Source: Blautia sp.
GTDB lineage: Bacteria; Bacillota; Clostridia; Lachnospirales; Lachnospiraceae
Direction: 5' to 3'
NCBI GenBank assembly: GCA_022777285.1
Contig: JALFGN010000058.1
Span: 50,662 to 114,661, forward strand
Length of the DNA: 64,000 nucleotides
The position numbers and the translations under genes were made by a program. The notes under the pieces were generated by a model. It saw only the letters and a list, made by a program, of their open reading frames with translations. It did no database searches and was not told the DNA's origin. This document shows, piece by piece, positions 16,946-27,701 of the stretch (its first letter is position 1; the number at the start of each line of letters is the position of its first letter).

Positions 16946-17812
16946 ATGAAGGTAAATTTCGATTTAAAAACAGAAGTGAAACGATTTGGTCTTGGATTTG
17001 CAGGAGCTATTATTATGGCGGTAAATATCAAGACATTTGTAAGAGCTGGGGGATTGTATCCGGGTGGGTTTAACGGAGTTACATTGCTTTTACAGACGAT
17101 TTTTGACAGGTTTTTTGGAATTGCCGTGCCGTTTTCTGCGATTAACCTGTTGCTGAATTCGATACCTACGGTCATCTGCTTTCGGGCAATCGGAAAGAAA
17201 TTTACGATCAGTTCAGCGATTATCATTGTGGCTACCAGTATCTTTACTGACGTGATACCCTGTCAGCCTATCACGCAGGATATTTTGCTGATTTCCGTTT
17301 TCGGCGGGATTATTAACGGATTTGCTGTGAGTCTCTGTCTGATTGGAGGTACCAGCGGAGGCGGAACCGATTTTATCGCCATCTATTTTGCACAGAAAAA
17401 GAATAAGGATGTATGGAACTTTATTCTTATGGGGAATGGATGTGTGCTGGCAATCGCCGGAATCCTCTTTGGATGGGACAAGGCATTGTATTCCATTATT
17501 TTCCAGTTTGCTTCCACACAGATGATCCATATGCTTCATACGGCATATAAGAAAGAAACCTTGTTTATTGTGACGGATCATCCGGATGAAGTGTATCAGG
17601 AGATTTATGAAGTCACAAATCACAGTGCAACGGAATTTGCGGCCACCGGCTGTTACTCCAATGAAAAAAGGAAAATGCTGTATTCGGTAGTATCAAGTAC
17701 AGAAGCGAAGATATTGGTTAATCGTGTGCGCAAAGCAGATCCAAATGCATTTATTAATGTCATTAAAACAGATTTTCTGGAAGGACATTTTTATCAAAAA
17801 ACGGATTATTAA
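16946..17812 (+). CDS. YitT-family membrane protein with DUF2179 domain
   Basis: This 288-residue protein has about five membrane segments in its first 185 residues, with the family-typical GGLYPGGFNGVTLL and GGTSGGGTDFIA motifs. A cytoplasmic C-terminal DUF2179 domain of about 90 residues follows (ETLFIVTDHPDEVYQEI and onward). Members are widespread in Firmicutes; no transport substrate is established for this type. A GAGG site precedes the ATG. The gene ends at a strong terminator. Confidence 0.88.
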   Translation: MKVNFDLKTEVKRFGLGFAGAIIMAVNIKTFVRAGGLYPGGFNGVTLLLQTIFDRFFGIAVPFSAINLLLNSIPTVICFRAIGKKFTISSAIIIVATSIFTDVIPCQPITQDILLISVFGGIINGFAVSLCLIGGTSGGGTDFIAIYFAQKKNKDVWNFILMGNGCVLAIAGILFGWDKALYSIIFQFASTQMIHMLHTAYKKETLFIVTDHPDEVYQEIYEVTNHSATEFAATGCYSNEKRKMLYSVVSSTEAKILVNRVRKADPNAFINVIKTDFLEGHFYQKTDY

Positions 17813-17816
17813 ACAA

Positions 17817-17872
17817 CAAAGGATTATGGTGGAAGATGAATTGCGCCATAATCCTTTATTTTTTTCCTATTT
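17817..17872 (+). terminator. Terminator after YitT gene
   Basis: AAAGGATTATGG pairs with CCATAATCCTTT across a 16-base loop, followed by ATTTTTTT. Confidence 0.88.
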
Positions 17873-17918
17873 TGTGGTATGGTAATGAATGAGAAAGAAT
17901 GCAACGGGAGGGACAGAA

Positions 17919-20212
<2,294 letters not shown>

Positions 20213-20213
<1 letters not shown>

Positions 20214-20258
20214 GAGTAAAAAAGAAGGTCTGTCAGACCTTCTTTTTTACTCTTATTT
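20213..20258. terminator. Bidirectional terminator between hydrolase and purF-like genes
   Basis: A long near-perfect palindrome (AAGAGTAAAAAAGAAGGTCTG with its complement) has A and T runs on both sides, serving the two converging genes. Confidence 0.9.
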
Positions 20259-21671
20259 TTTTCCGTTAAAGCAGTGGGTACACAATTTACATGGACGGAT
20301 ACCGATCGATGCAGTCAGATCATCCAGACGATGATAATGAAGGGTTGTGAAGTTTAATTGTTTTCCGATTTCCTCCAGCATCTCTTTATAGTTCTGAGAA
20401 TCCGGATTTGCATAATCGGCCAGGATTTCTTCCGATACATTCTCTCCTTCACGTGCTGCGATAATCCGACGGGTGATCAGATCCATCTCTGATTTGGAAC
20501 GTGAAAAGTTCAGATACGGGCAGCCGAACAGAAGCGGCGGACATGCCGGACGAATATGAACTTCTTTTGCACCACTATTATATAAAAATTCTGTTGTCTC
20601 ACGGAGCTGTGTTCCACGGACAATGGAGTCATCAATTAAGAGCAGACTCTTATTTTTGATCAGTGCCTCTACCGGGATCAGTTTCATGCGGGCAATCAGA
20701 TTTCGCTGACTCTGATGGGTAGGCATAAAAGAACGCGGCCATGTTGGGGTATATTTAATGAAAGGACGGGAAAACGGAATACCGGATTCATTTGCATAAC
20801 CGATGGCATGCGCAATACCGGAGTCAGGAACACCGGCAACCAGATCCGGTTTTACATATTCTCTGTCTGCATCACGCTGAGCAAGTTTCTTTCCGCATTC
20901 ATAACGCATTTCTTCTACGTTGATTCCTTCGTAAGTGGAGGTCGGATAACCATAATAGACCCACAGGAAGGAACAGATCTTCATTTCTTCTCCGGGTTTT
21001 GACAGAGTTTCTGCACCTTCCGGAGTGATGAATACGATTTCTCCAGGACCCAGTTCCCGTTCTGTTTCATAACCAAGATTCAGATACGCAAAACTTTCAA
21101 AGGATGCACAGTAGGCATCTGCTTTTTTTCCAATGACGATCGGTGTACGTCCCAGTCGGTCTCTGGCAGCCAGAATTCCTTTCGGTGTCAATACCAGGAG
21201 TGTCATGGAACCATCCACGATTTCCTGTACATACTGAATGCCTTCTACAAGAGAGGATTTCTGATTGATCAGGGAAGCAACCATCTCAGTTGGATTAATA
21301 CTGCCGCCACTCATTTCGAGAAAGTGTGTACAGCCGTTTTTATAAGAAATGTCAACAAGCTCATCCATATTATTGATTTTTCCTACGGTTGTAATAGCAA
21401 AGCTTCCCAGATGAGACTGTACCAGAAGAGGCTGTGGTTCATTATCGGAGATACATCCGATTCCAAGAGTTCCTTCCAGTTCGTCCAGATCTCGATCAAA
21501 TTTTGTACGGAATGGTGTATTTTCAATATTGTGAATGGAACGGGAAAAACCGTTCTTTCCATAAACTGCCATACCGCCTCTGCGTGTTCCAAGATGGGAA
21601 TGATAATCAGTTCCGAAAAACAGATCCAGCGTACAACTGGATTTAGAAGCTACTCCAAAGATTCCACCCAT
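20253..21671 (-). CDS. PurF-like amidophosphoribosyltransferase homologue lacking the N-terminal Cys
   Basis: The 472-residue protein follows the PurF plan: an Ntn-type glutaminase domain (SHLGTRRGGMAVYG near 24-37) and a type I phosphoribosyltransferase domain with the PRPP motif LLLIDDSIVRGTQL. The start reads MGGIFGV where active PurF has a Cys as residue 2 after Met (MCGIFGV), so the glutaminase nucleophile is absent; the nearest Cys is at 13. It ends in a CxxC-type tail (PCKLCTHC). It may use ammonia, work with another glutaminase, or be regulatory. It stands alone on the minus strand with its own promoter. Confidence 0.85.
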   Translation of the reverse strand: MGGIFGVASKSSCTLDLFFGTDYHSHLGTRRGGMAVYGKNGFSRSIHNIENTPFRTKFDRDLDELEGTLGIGCISDNEPQPLLVQSHLGSFAITTVGKINNMDELVDISYKNGCTHFLEMSGGSINPTEMVASLINQKSSLVEGIQYVQEIVDGSMTLLVLTPKGILAARDRLGRTPIVIGKKADAYCASFESFAYLNLGYETERELGPGEIVFITPEGAETLSKPGEEMKICSFLWVYYGYPTSTYEGINVEEMRYECGKKLAQRDADREYVKPDLVAGVPDSGIAHAIGYANESGIPFSRPFIKYTPTWPRSFMPTHQSQRNLIARMKLIPVEALIKNKSLLLIDDSIVRGTQLRETTEFLYNSGAKEVHIRPACPPLLFGCPYLNFSRSKSEMDLITRRIIAAREGENVSEEILADYANPDSQNYKEMLEEIGKQLNFTTLHYHRLDDLTASIGIRPCKLCTHCFNGKK

Positions 21672-21722
21672 TGTTTTTCTCCTTTTTTCTTCAGAATTCG
21701 TTAGTTTTGAAATACGGTAACT

Positions 21723-21752
21723 ATTATATACTCTTTTTTGGGTATTCGTAAA
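21723..21752 (-). promoter_or_regulatory. Promoter of the purF-like gene
   Basis: On the minus strand TTTACG (21752-21747), 18 bases, TATAAT (21728-21723), about 50 bases before the ATG. Confidence 0.65.
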
Positions 21753-21805
21753 GATGTTTTCAGAACTTTTTCGATCGATTTGTTCGCAGAGAGCAGAAAA
21801 TAGTG

Positions 21806-21811
21806 TATAAT
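21806..21811 (+). promoter_or_regulatory. exoA -10 box
   Basis: TATAAT sits 54 bases before the chosen exoA start, with TTGTTC at 21780 (20-base spacer) as a possible -35. It faces away from the purF-like promoter. A transcript starting near 21818 excludes the upstream in-frame ATG at 21803. Confidence 0.55.
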
Positions 21812-21865
21812 ATTTTGATGAAAGAGGTAAAACAGAAAATAAAAAGAACAGGGGGAAGACTGAAG

Positions 21866-22621
21866 ATGAAGTTGATATCCTGGAATGTGAACGGGCTGCG
21901 TGCCTGCGTTCAGAAAGGATTTTTGGAATATTTTAAAGAGACAGATGCAGATTTTTTCTGCCTGCAGGAGACAAAACTCCAGGAAGGACAGATTGATTTT
22001 GCACCGGAGGGTTATTATGCCTATTGGAATTACGCAGTGAAGAAAGGGTATTCCGGAACTGCCATATTTACAAAAAAAGAACCGATACAGGTGTCTTATG
22101 GTCTGGGAATCGAGGAGCATGATCAGGAGGGAAGAGTGATCACACTGGAGTATGAGGATTTTTATGTGATCACTTGCTATACACCAAATTCACAGAATGA
22201 ACTGGCTCGTCTGGACTATCGTATGCAGTGGGAAGATGCATTCCGGGCTTATCTTATAGAATTGGATCGAAAGAAACCGGTGATATTCTGTGGAGATCTG
22301 AATGTGGCACATAAAGAAATTGATCTGAAGAACCCGAAAACAAACCGGCATAATGCAGGGTTTACAGAGGAAGAAAGAAATAAATTTACGGAATTACTGG
22401 ACTCTGGTTTTACGGATACCTTCCGCTATTTTTATCCGGAAGAGACAGGGATCTATTCGTGGTGGTCCTATCGATTCCGGGCAAGAGAGAAGAATGCCGG
22501 ATGGCGTATTGATTATTTCTGTGTCTCCAATCGTTTGCAGGAGAAACTGGTATCTGCAAAGATTCACACCGATGTGTTCGGTTCTGATCATTGTCCGGTA
22601 GAAGTGCAGATTACGTTGTAA
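21866..22621 (+). CDS. exoA: Exodeoxyribonuclease III family AP endonuclease
   Basis: This base-excision repair nuclease acts at abasic sites and as a 3'-5' exonuclease. All family motifs are present: SWNVNGLRA at the start, LQETKLQ near 35, CGDLNVAH near 150 and GSDHCPVE at the end (metal and catalytic Asn, Glu, Asp and His). The 251 residues from the ATG at 21866 match the normal length. That start follows GGGGGAAG; in-frame ATGs further upstream lie before or at the likely transcript start. selD follows 13 bases later. Confidence 0.95.
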   Translation: MKLISWNVNGLRACVQKGFLEYFKETDADFFCLQETKLQEGQIDFAPEGYYAYWNYAVKKGYSGTAIFTKKEPIQVSYGLGIEEHDQEGRVITLEYEDFYVITCYTPNSQNELARLDYRMQWEDAFRAYLIELDRKKPVIFCGDLNVAHKEIDLKNPKTNRHNAGFTEEERNKFTELLDSGFTDTFRYFYPEETGIYSWWSYRFRAREKNAGWRIDYFCVSNRLQEKLVSAKIHTDVFGSDHCPVEVQITL

Positions 22622-22634
22622 ATGGAGGCAGAAT

Positions 22635-23702
22635 TTGAAAATGGAGAAAAGAGAAGAAACAAACCAAAAAATCAGATTGACGCAGTTTGCAAAAAGTGCA
22701 GGCTGTGCTGCAAAGATTGCACCGGATATTTTATCTCAGCTTGTGGGAAAACTTCCGGCATTTGAAGATGAGAATCTGCTCGTGGGAGTAGAAACTTCTG
22801 ATGATGGGGCTGTATACAGAGTTTCGCCGGATATGGCTTTCATCCAGACACTTGATTTTTTTCCGCCTGTAGTGGATGACCCATTTACTTTCGGACAAAT
22901 CAGTGCGGCCAACGCGCTCAGTGATATTTATGCAATGGGCGGGGAGCCAAAACTGGCACTGAATATTGTGGCATTTCCCAATTGTCTGGGGGCAGAAGTG
23001 TTGGGCCAGATTCTGGCAGGAGGCGCGAAAAAGGTTCGAGAAGCAGGTGCTGTGCTGGCAGGCGGTCATTCCATCAATGATGAGGAGCCAAAATACGGCC
23101 TTTGTGTTACCGGATATGTCCATCCGAATAAAATCTGGAAAAATTGCGGAGCATGTCCGGGGGATGTATTGATTCTTACAAAGCCTCTGGGGACCGGTCT
23201 GGTGAATACAGCGGTAAAGGCGGAAATGGCAGAAGAAGATTCCAAAGCGGCAGCGATAAAAAGCATGTGTTGTCTGAATAAATATGCGGCAGAAATTTTA
23301 AAATCCTATATGATACACAGCTGTACGGATGTGACAGGATTTTCACTTGCAGGTCATGGAATGGAAATGGCACGGGGAAGTCAGGTCACACTGAAAATTA
23401 TGACAGAGAAACTTCCTATACTTCCCCATGCACTGGATTACGCATCGATGGGCCTTGTGCCGGAGGGAACTTACCGGAATAAGCGGTTCTGTAAAAAGGA
23501 AATTTCCATGAAAGGTCAGCTTGCAGAATCTATGGAAGATCTGCTCTTTGACCCGCAAACTTCCGGCGGATTGCTTGTCAGTGTGCCAGAGGAAGAGGGC
23601 GAAAAGCTTTTGAAAGAACTGAGGAGCAGGGAGGAAACCAAACAGGCAGCATGTATTGGTTATGTAGAAAAAAAACAGGAATGTTTCCTGGAATTTTGTT
23701 AG
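22635..23702 (+). CDS. selD: Selenide, water dikinase (selenophosphate synthetase)
   Basis: The enzyme makes selenophosphate, the selenium donor for selenocysteine, selenouridine or labile Se cofactors. The active-site loop reads SAGCAAK, keeping the essential Cys (E. coli Cys17 position) and Lys, while the second Cys of the usual GCGCK is Ala. The ATP-binding FFPPVVDDPFTFG and the AGGHSI and DVTGFSLAGH motifs are intact. GGAGG is spaced best for a TTG start at 22635; an ATG two codons later is the alternative. No selA, selB or selU gene is in the window, so the user of selenophosphate is not visible. Confidence 0.93.
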   Translation: MKMEKREETNQKIRLTQFAKSAGCAAKIAPDILSQLVGKLPAFEDENLLVGVETSDDGAVYRVSPDMAFIQTLDFFPPVVDDPFTFGQISAANALSDIYAMGGEPKLALNIVAFPNCLGAEVLGQILAGGAKKVREAGAVLAGGHSINDEEPKYGLCVTGYVHPNKIWKNCGACPGDVLILTKPLGTGLVNTAVKAEMAEEDSKAAAIKSMCCLNKYAAEILKSYMIHSCTDVTGFSLAGHGMEMARGSQVTLKIMTEKLPILPHALDYASMGLVPEGTYRNKRFCKKEISMKGQLAESMEDLLFDPQTSGGLLVSVPEEEGEKLLKELRSREETKQAACIGYVEKKQECFLEFC

Positions 23703-23714
23703 GAGTGAAAAACA

Positions 23715-24947
23715 TTGATTTTCCATATTGATGTGAACAGTGCCTTTCTTTCCTGGGAGGCAGTATACCGTCTGCAGAACGGGGCAGAACTGGATCTGCG
23801 GGAAATACCAAGTGCAGTAGGAGGAGACCAAAGCAAACGGCGGGGCGTGATTCTGGCAAAATCCATTCCGGCAAAACAGTTTGGAGTGAGAACAGGAGAA
23901 CCAATCGTAGATGCACTTCGAAAATGTCCTTCTCTTACGATTGTTCCTGCTCACCATGGAATGTATGAAGCGTATTCCAGCCAGTTTCTGAATCTGCTGC
24001 GGGAATATACACCAGATGTGGAAAAGTACAGTATTGATGAGGCGTTTATGGATATGACAGGCATGGAATCTTTGATCGGAGATCCGATTGCCTTTGCCCA
24101 TAAACTGAAAAACCGCATAAGCAGGGAGCTTGGATTTACGGTAAATATCGGAATTTCCAGCAACAAGCTTCTTGCAAAGATGGCATCGGATTTTAAAAAG
24201 CCGGACAGAGTACATACGCTTTTTCCAGAAGAAATCAAAGATAAGATGTGGCCGCTTCCAGTATCGGATTTGATTTTTGTTGGAAAATCTACAGAGCATA
24301 CATTAAAAAAACTGGGGATCTATACGATCGGGGAGCTTGCCCGGACAGATCCGGCGATTCTGCGCTGTCATCTGAAAAAACATGGAGAGGCCATCTGGCG
24401 TTTTGCAAATGGAGAAGACAGTCAGGTGGTAGAACCGATTCCGGAAGACAACAAAGGATATGGAAACAGTACTACGATTGCTTTTGATGTCACGGATGAG
24501 GGAACTGCAAAGATGGTGCTTCTGTCCTTGTGTGAAACCGTTGGAGCACGTCTGAGAAGGGATGGTATGAAGGGAGAAATCATATCGGTTTCGATTAAAA
24601 ACTTTGAGTTGAATACGGTGTCTCATCAGACCGTCTTGCACGCTCCAACGAACATTACATCGGAACTGCATGCGCAGGCTTGTCGGCTTTTTGATGAGCT
24701 ATGGGACGGAAGCCCCATCCGACTGCTGGGTGTGCGTATGAGCCGTGTTTCGAGAGAGGAATCCGGAAGACAACTGTCTTTGTTTGATAAAACAGATTAT
24801 GAAAAACTGGAAAAAGTCGATCAGGCAGTGGATAAGATAAGAAAAAAGTATGGACAGAATGCGATTATGCGGGCAAGCTTTCTGAAACCGCCCATAGAAA
24901 ATGGGACAGATGGGCATCCGAACAAAAAAAGTAATAGAAAAGTATAG
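23715..24947 (+). CDS. dinB: DNA polymerase IV (Y-family translesion polymerase)
   Basis: This Y-family polymerase copies damaged DNA. The palm motifs are FHIDVNSAFLSWE at the N-terminus and YSIDEAFMDMT near residue 105 (catalytic Asp and Asp-Glu). The little-finger domain ends with RQLSLFD near 355, a canonical sliding-clamp binding motif. The start is a TTG at 23715 after AGGAGTG, 12 bases after selD; no in-frame ATG is better placed. The 410 residues are normal. exoA, selD and dinB are closely spaced and may be one transcript. Confidence 0.94.
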   Translation: MIFHIDVNSAFLSWEAVYRLQNGAELDLREIPSAVGGDQSKRRGVILAKSIPAKQFGVRTGEPIVDALRKCPSLTIVPAHHGMYEAYSSQFLNLLREYTPDVEKYSIDEAFMDMTGMESLIGDPIAFAHKLKNRISRELGFTVNIGISSNKLLAKMASDFKKPDRVHTLFPEEIKDKMWPLPVSDLIFVGKSTEHTLKKLGIYTIGELARTDPAILRCHLKKHGEAIWRFANGEDSQVVEPIPEDNKGYGNSTTIAFDVTDEGTAKMVLLSLCETVGARLRRDGMKGEIISVSIKNFELNTVSHQTVLHAPTNITSELHAQACRLFDELWDGSPIRLLGVRMSRVSREESGRQLSLFDKTDYEKLEKVDQAVDKIRKKYGQNAIMRASFLKPPIENGTDGHPNKKSNRKV

Positions 24948-24951
24948 AATT

Positions 24952-26232
24952 ATGGAAAAAAAGGATACGAGCATTAGGAATGCAGCCAGACTACTTACAG
25001 GAATCGGAATGGGAACAGGGTTGCTTGCTGCGGCTGCCAGTCCCTGTTTCGGAGGAATTTCAGAAGCGTCTGCATTTGAAAATCTTACATGGGAAAAGGT
25101 TTATGAGGAAGAACTGCTGACACCGCAAGGTGTCCTCCAGTCTGTCTGTGCAACCGAGGATTATATTATATGTATTGAAAATACCAGTGACGAGGAAGAC
25201 CTTCCGGATACAGTATCGGCTTATTACAGAAATAATACAGACAGTCAGGGAAATCCGGTGACGCCGTTTTCTCTGGCAATGCGAAAGAAGGAGACAAATT
25301 GGGAGCACGGAAATGGTATGGCATACAATCCTTCCAGAAAGGAAATTTATGTAGCACCTTATACTGCAAATGATCCGGAAAACAGAGGTTGTCTTTTTAT
25401 TATGGATGGAGAAAATCTCCAGTACAAAGGAAAAATCAAAGTCAGTGATACCTATAATATTCTGGGAATCGGGTATCGGGCGGATCAGGATCAATATGTA
25501 ATCCAGACCAATGAGGAAGCTGGATTCAGTTTTCGGATTCTGGATCATCAGTTTCAGGAAATTGAAAATCTGGGAGAATATCAGGGATCATCGGTTGGAA
25601 CAAACTTTCAGGATCTTCATACGACAGAAGATTATATTCTGAATTTTCCTATGACACTTCACATGGGCATTGGAGATTATCTGAATGTGTATTCAATAGC
25701 GGAGAAAAAGCTGTTGTTATCTTCACAAATTACATTTCCCTTTACAGATGTAAAAAATGAAGAACCGGAAGGAATCTGTGAGACGGGTCCCGGGGAATTT
25801 CTGGCAGCAGTCAGTGAAGATCGCAATGACGGAAGAAGGATGTTTGCATTTTATCAAACACAGGTTCCTTATGAAGAAGAATTGTTAACGGAAGAGCAAG
25901 AAGCGGAAGAGCAGCAGGCAGAAGAACAGCAAGCAGAAGAACAGCAGGCAGAAGAACAAGCAGAAGTACAAGTGCAGCAGGAGAAGCCTGAAAAACAGGA
26001 AGGATACAGGTGGAACAGGAAAATAGCGGGAATCGGAGCCGGAGCCGGGCTTCTGGCAGGATTGTGCTTTGGAGCCTGTCTGTGTAGAATTCACATCCTC
26101 AGAGAGCGGAAGAGGAAAACAGCCCGTGCAAGAATCGCAAGGCAGAGAATTATCTGGGAGAAAGAAGCCGAAATCGGATACCAGGAAGAAAAAAATCGGG
26201 AGATTGCAGAAAACCGGAAGAAACTGATATAA
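24952..26232 (+). CDS. Exported, C-terminally anchored protein of unknown function
   Basis: I do not recognise this family. The N-terminus has an Arg-Arg-less signal-like segment (LLTGIGMGTGLLAAAAS). The middle (about residues 45-300) is rich in beta-type, aromatic and Asp/Gly patterns that could be a propeller-like fold. An EEQQA tandem repeat follows, then a Gly-rich membrane helix (AGIGAGAGLLAGLCFGACLC) and a basic, coiled cytoplasmic tail of about 50 residues. It therefore looks like a surface domain held on a stalk with a cytoplasmic end. The ATG at 24952 is chosen because an upstream in-frame ATG (24901) lies within dinB and adds residues before the signal; neither has a strong ribosome site. 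Confidence 0.65.
   Translation: MEKKDTSIRNAARLLTGIGMGTGLLAAAASPCFGGISEASAFENLTWEKVYEEELLTPQGVLQSVCATEDYIICIENTSDEEDLPDTVSAYYRNNTDSQGNPVTPFSLAMRKKETNWEHGNGMAYNPSRKEIYVAPYTANDPENRGCLFIMDGENLQYKGKIKVSDTYNILGIGYRADQDQYVIQTNEEAGFSFRILDHQFQEIENLGEYQGSSVGTNFQDLHTTEDYILNFPMTLHMGIGDYLNVYSIAEKKLLLSSQITFPFTDVKNEEPEGICETGPGEFLAAVSEDRNDGRRMFAFYQTQVPYEEELLTEEQEAEEQQAEEQQAEEQQAEEQAEVQVQQEKPEKQEGYRWNRKIAGIGAGAGLLAGLCFGACLCRIHILRERKRKTARARIARQRIIWEKEAEIGYQEEKNREIAENRKKLI
25891..25965 (+). repeat. EEQQA-coding tandem repeat
   Basis: Fifteen-base units (GCAGAAGAACAGCAG type) repeat four to five times and encode an acidic, Gln-rich stalk directly before the membrane helix. Confidence 0.85.
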
Positions 26233-26281
26233 AAAAAGAAGAACTGAGGATACAGAAAGGTAAACGCAGTTCTTCTTTTTT
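26231..26281. terminator. Bidirectional terminator before xpt
   Basis: AAAAAAGAAGAACTG pairs with CAGTTCTTCTTTTTT around a 20-base loop, giving T runs on both strands for the two converging genes. Confidence 0.88.
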
Positions 26282-26295
26282 GGTACGCTGGAAAT

Positions 26296-26883
26296 TCAGG
26301 CTTCCCAGTTGTCTTTGCGGAATACAACAGAATCATCCGTCATGGAATCAATAATAGCAAGAGACTCTACCCGAATACCTTTTGCACGGAGATTATCACC
26401 GCCATTCTGAAATCCCTTTTCGATTACAATACCAGCTCCTTCCAGAACTGCACCGGATTCTTTTACGATTTCCATAAGGCCGTGAAGGGCACAGCCGTTC
26501 GCCAGAAAATCATCAATGATCAGGACGTGATCGTCTGCGTTTAAGAATTTCTTCGATAAAATCACATCGTAAACTTTTTTATGGGTAAAAGACTGAACTT
26601 TTGTACAATACATTTCCCCATCCAGGTTTAAGCTCTGCGCTTTTTTTGCAAATACAACAGGAACATGAAAGTGCTGGGCAACCAGACAGGCAATACCGAT
26701 GCCGGAAGCTTCTATAGTAAGGATTTTATTGACCGGGGCATCAGAAAATCTGCGTTTGAATTCTTTTCCCAGTTCATTAATAAACGGAATATCCATCTGA
26801 TGATTCAGAAAACTGTCTACTTTAAGAATGTTTCCCGGTTTTATCGTACCGTCTTTCAGGATACGTTCTTCTAATAGCTGCAT
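26296..26883 (-). CDS. xpt: Xanthine phosphoribosyltransferase
   Basis: The enzyme salvages xanthine to XMP using PRPP. The 195-residue protein has the Xpt features: [10 protein letters not shown] at the start, FLNHQMDI, the TIEASGIG segment and the PRPP loop [14 protein letters not shown]. It is transcribed alone from a consensus-like promoter. In many Firmicutes xpt is governed by a guanine riboswitch, but the leader here is under 30 bases and too short for one. Confidence 0.95.
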   Translation of the reverse strand: MQLLEERILKDGTIKPGNILKVDSFLNHQMDIPFINELGKEFKRRFSDAPVNKILTIEASGIGIACLVAQHFHVPVVFAKKAQSLNLDGEMYCTKVQSFTHKKVYDVILSKKFLNADDHVLIIDDFLANGCALHGLMEIVKESGAVLEGAGIVIEKGFQNGGDNLRAKGIRVESLAIIDSMTDDSVVFRKDNWEA

Positions 26884-26912
26884 TTTGAAATCCTCCTTCT
26901 ATGTTAAATAAC

Positions 26913-26941
26913 ATGATACGACATTTATGAATCCTTGGCAA
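26913..26941 (-). promoter_or_regulatory. xpt promoter
   Basis: On the minus strand TTGCCA (26941-26936), 17 bases, TATCAT (26918-26913). A small palindrome (ATGTTAAATAACAT, 26901-26914) covers the start point and could be an operator. Confidence 0.7.
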
Positions 26942-27061
26942 TTTGTTTTTTTAAAAAAATATAAAATTTCGACAAAATTCCGTACAAATTTTTCCGAATA
27001 TGGTAGAATGATAGAAAGTGGATAAATAAGGTTCAGAAACCAGCGAAAGGAAAGAAAAGAA

Positions 27062-27295
27062 ATGATGAAAGAATATGAAGTAATCCATGAAATATTTAAT
27101 CAATGTCCGGGGAACCATACAAGAGACAACTTTATTCAGGAAATGCAGCTGGAAGACCCGGAAGAATGGCTGAAATCAAAGTTTGCCTCCGAGAAGGAAT
27201 TCCGTCTGGAAAAAACAGTAAAGGAAGATGGAAGCCTTGTTTTTGATGTCATGACATCCGATATTCATCAGAGATATACATTTTCTGAGATATGA
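27062..27295 (+). CDS. Small conserved-looking protein of unknown function
   Basis: A 77-residue acidic protein with no signal or membrane segment. It has an Asn/His-rich N-terminal part, a central ED-rich helix (MQLEDPEEWLKSKF) and a C-terminal beta-like part with KEDGSLVFDVM and HQRYTF. An AAAGGAAAG site precedes the start; the second codon is also ATG. It is followed by the CsoR-family gene 60 bases later. I do not recognise a characterised family. It is well spaced and codon use looks like its neighbours, so it is probably real. Confidence 0.65.
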   Translation: MMKEYEVIHEIFNQCPGNHTRDNFIQEMQLEDPEEWLKSKFASEKEFRLEKTVKEDGSLVFDVMTSDIHQRYTFSEI

Positions 27296-27355
27296 CAAAA
27301 GATTGCTTTTTTTACACAGTTTGCTATAATGGAAAAAGTACGGGGAGGTGCAGAT

Positions 27356-27679
27356 ATGGAGGAAAAACATACACATACGCTGGAGGATGGAACGGTCATT
27401 ACTCACAGCCATACTCACAGCCATACCCATACGAAAGCTGTGCTGAACCGTTTATCCCGGGCAATCGGACACCTGGAGTCTATTCGACGTATGGTGGAAG
27501 AGGGCAGAGATTGTACGGAGGTACTGATCCAGCTTTCGGCGGTGAAGGCAGCCCTCAATAATACGGGAAAAGTAATTCTCCAGGATCATATTGAACATTG
27601 CATTGTAGATGCAGTGGAAAGTGGGGATAAAGAAGCGTTGGATGAGCTGAATAAAGCGATTGATCGATTTATCAAATAA
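27356..27679 (+). CDS. CsoR/FrmR-family metal-sensing repressor with His-rich tail
   Basis: The protein belongs to the four-helix CsoR/RcnR/FrmR family of DNA-binding repressors that respond to copper, nickel, sulfane sulfur or aldehydes. The chosen ATG (27356) follows GGGGAGG, giving 107 residues; an upstream in-frame ATG at 27329 lacks a ribosome site. Cys53, His78 and Cys82 match the copper-type CsoR ligand set. The first 26 residues are unusually His-rich (HSHTHSHTHT), which could add metal binding. The nearest downstream gene is an Mrp ATPase rather than a metal exporter, so the target is not obvious. Confidence 0.85.
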   Translation: MEEKHTHTLEDGTVITHSHTHSHTHTKAVLNRLSRAIGHLESIRRMVEEGRDCTEVLIQLSAVKAALNNTGKVILQDHIEHCIVDAVESGDKEALDELNKAIDRFIK

Positions 27680-27701
27680 TCATCCGGGAAAGGAAAAAAT
27701 A

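Noticed and set aside
26884..26999. Guanine riboswitch upstream of xpt
   Set aside because: The promoter leaves a leader of under 30 bases and the purine aptamer core is absent.
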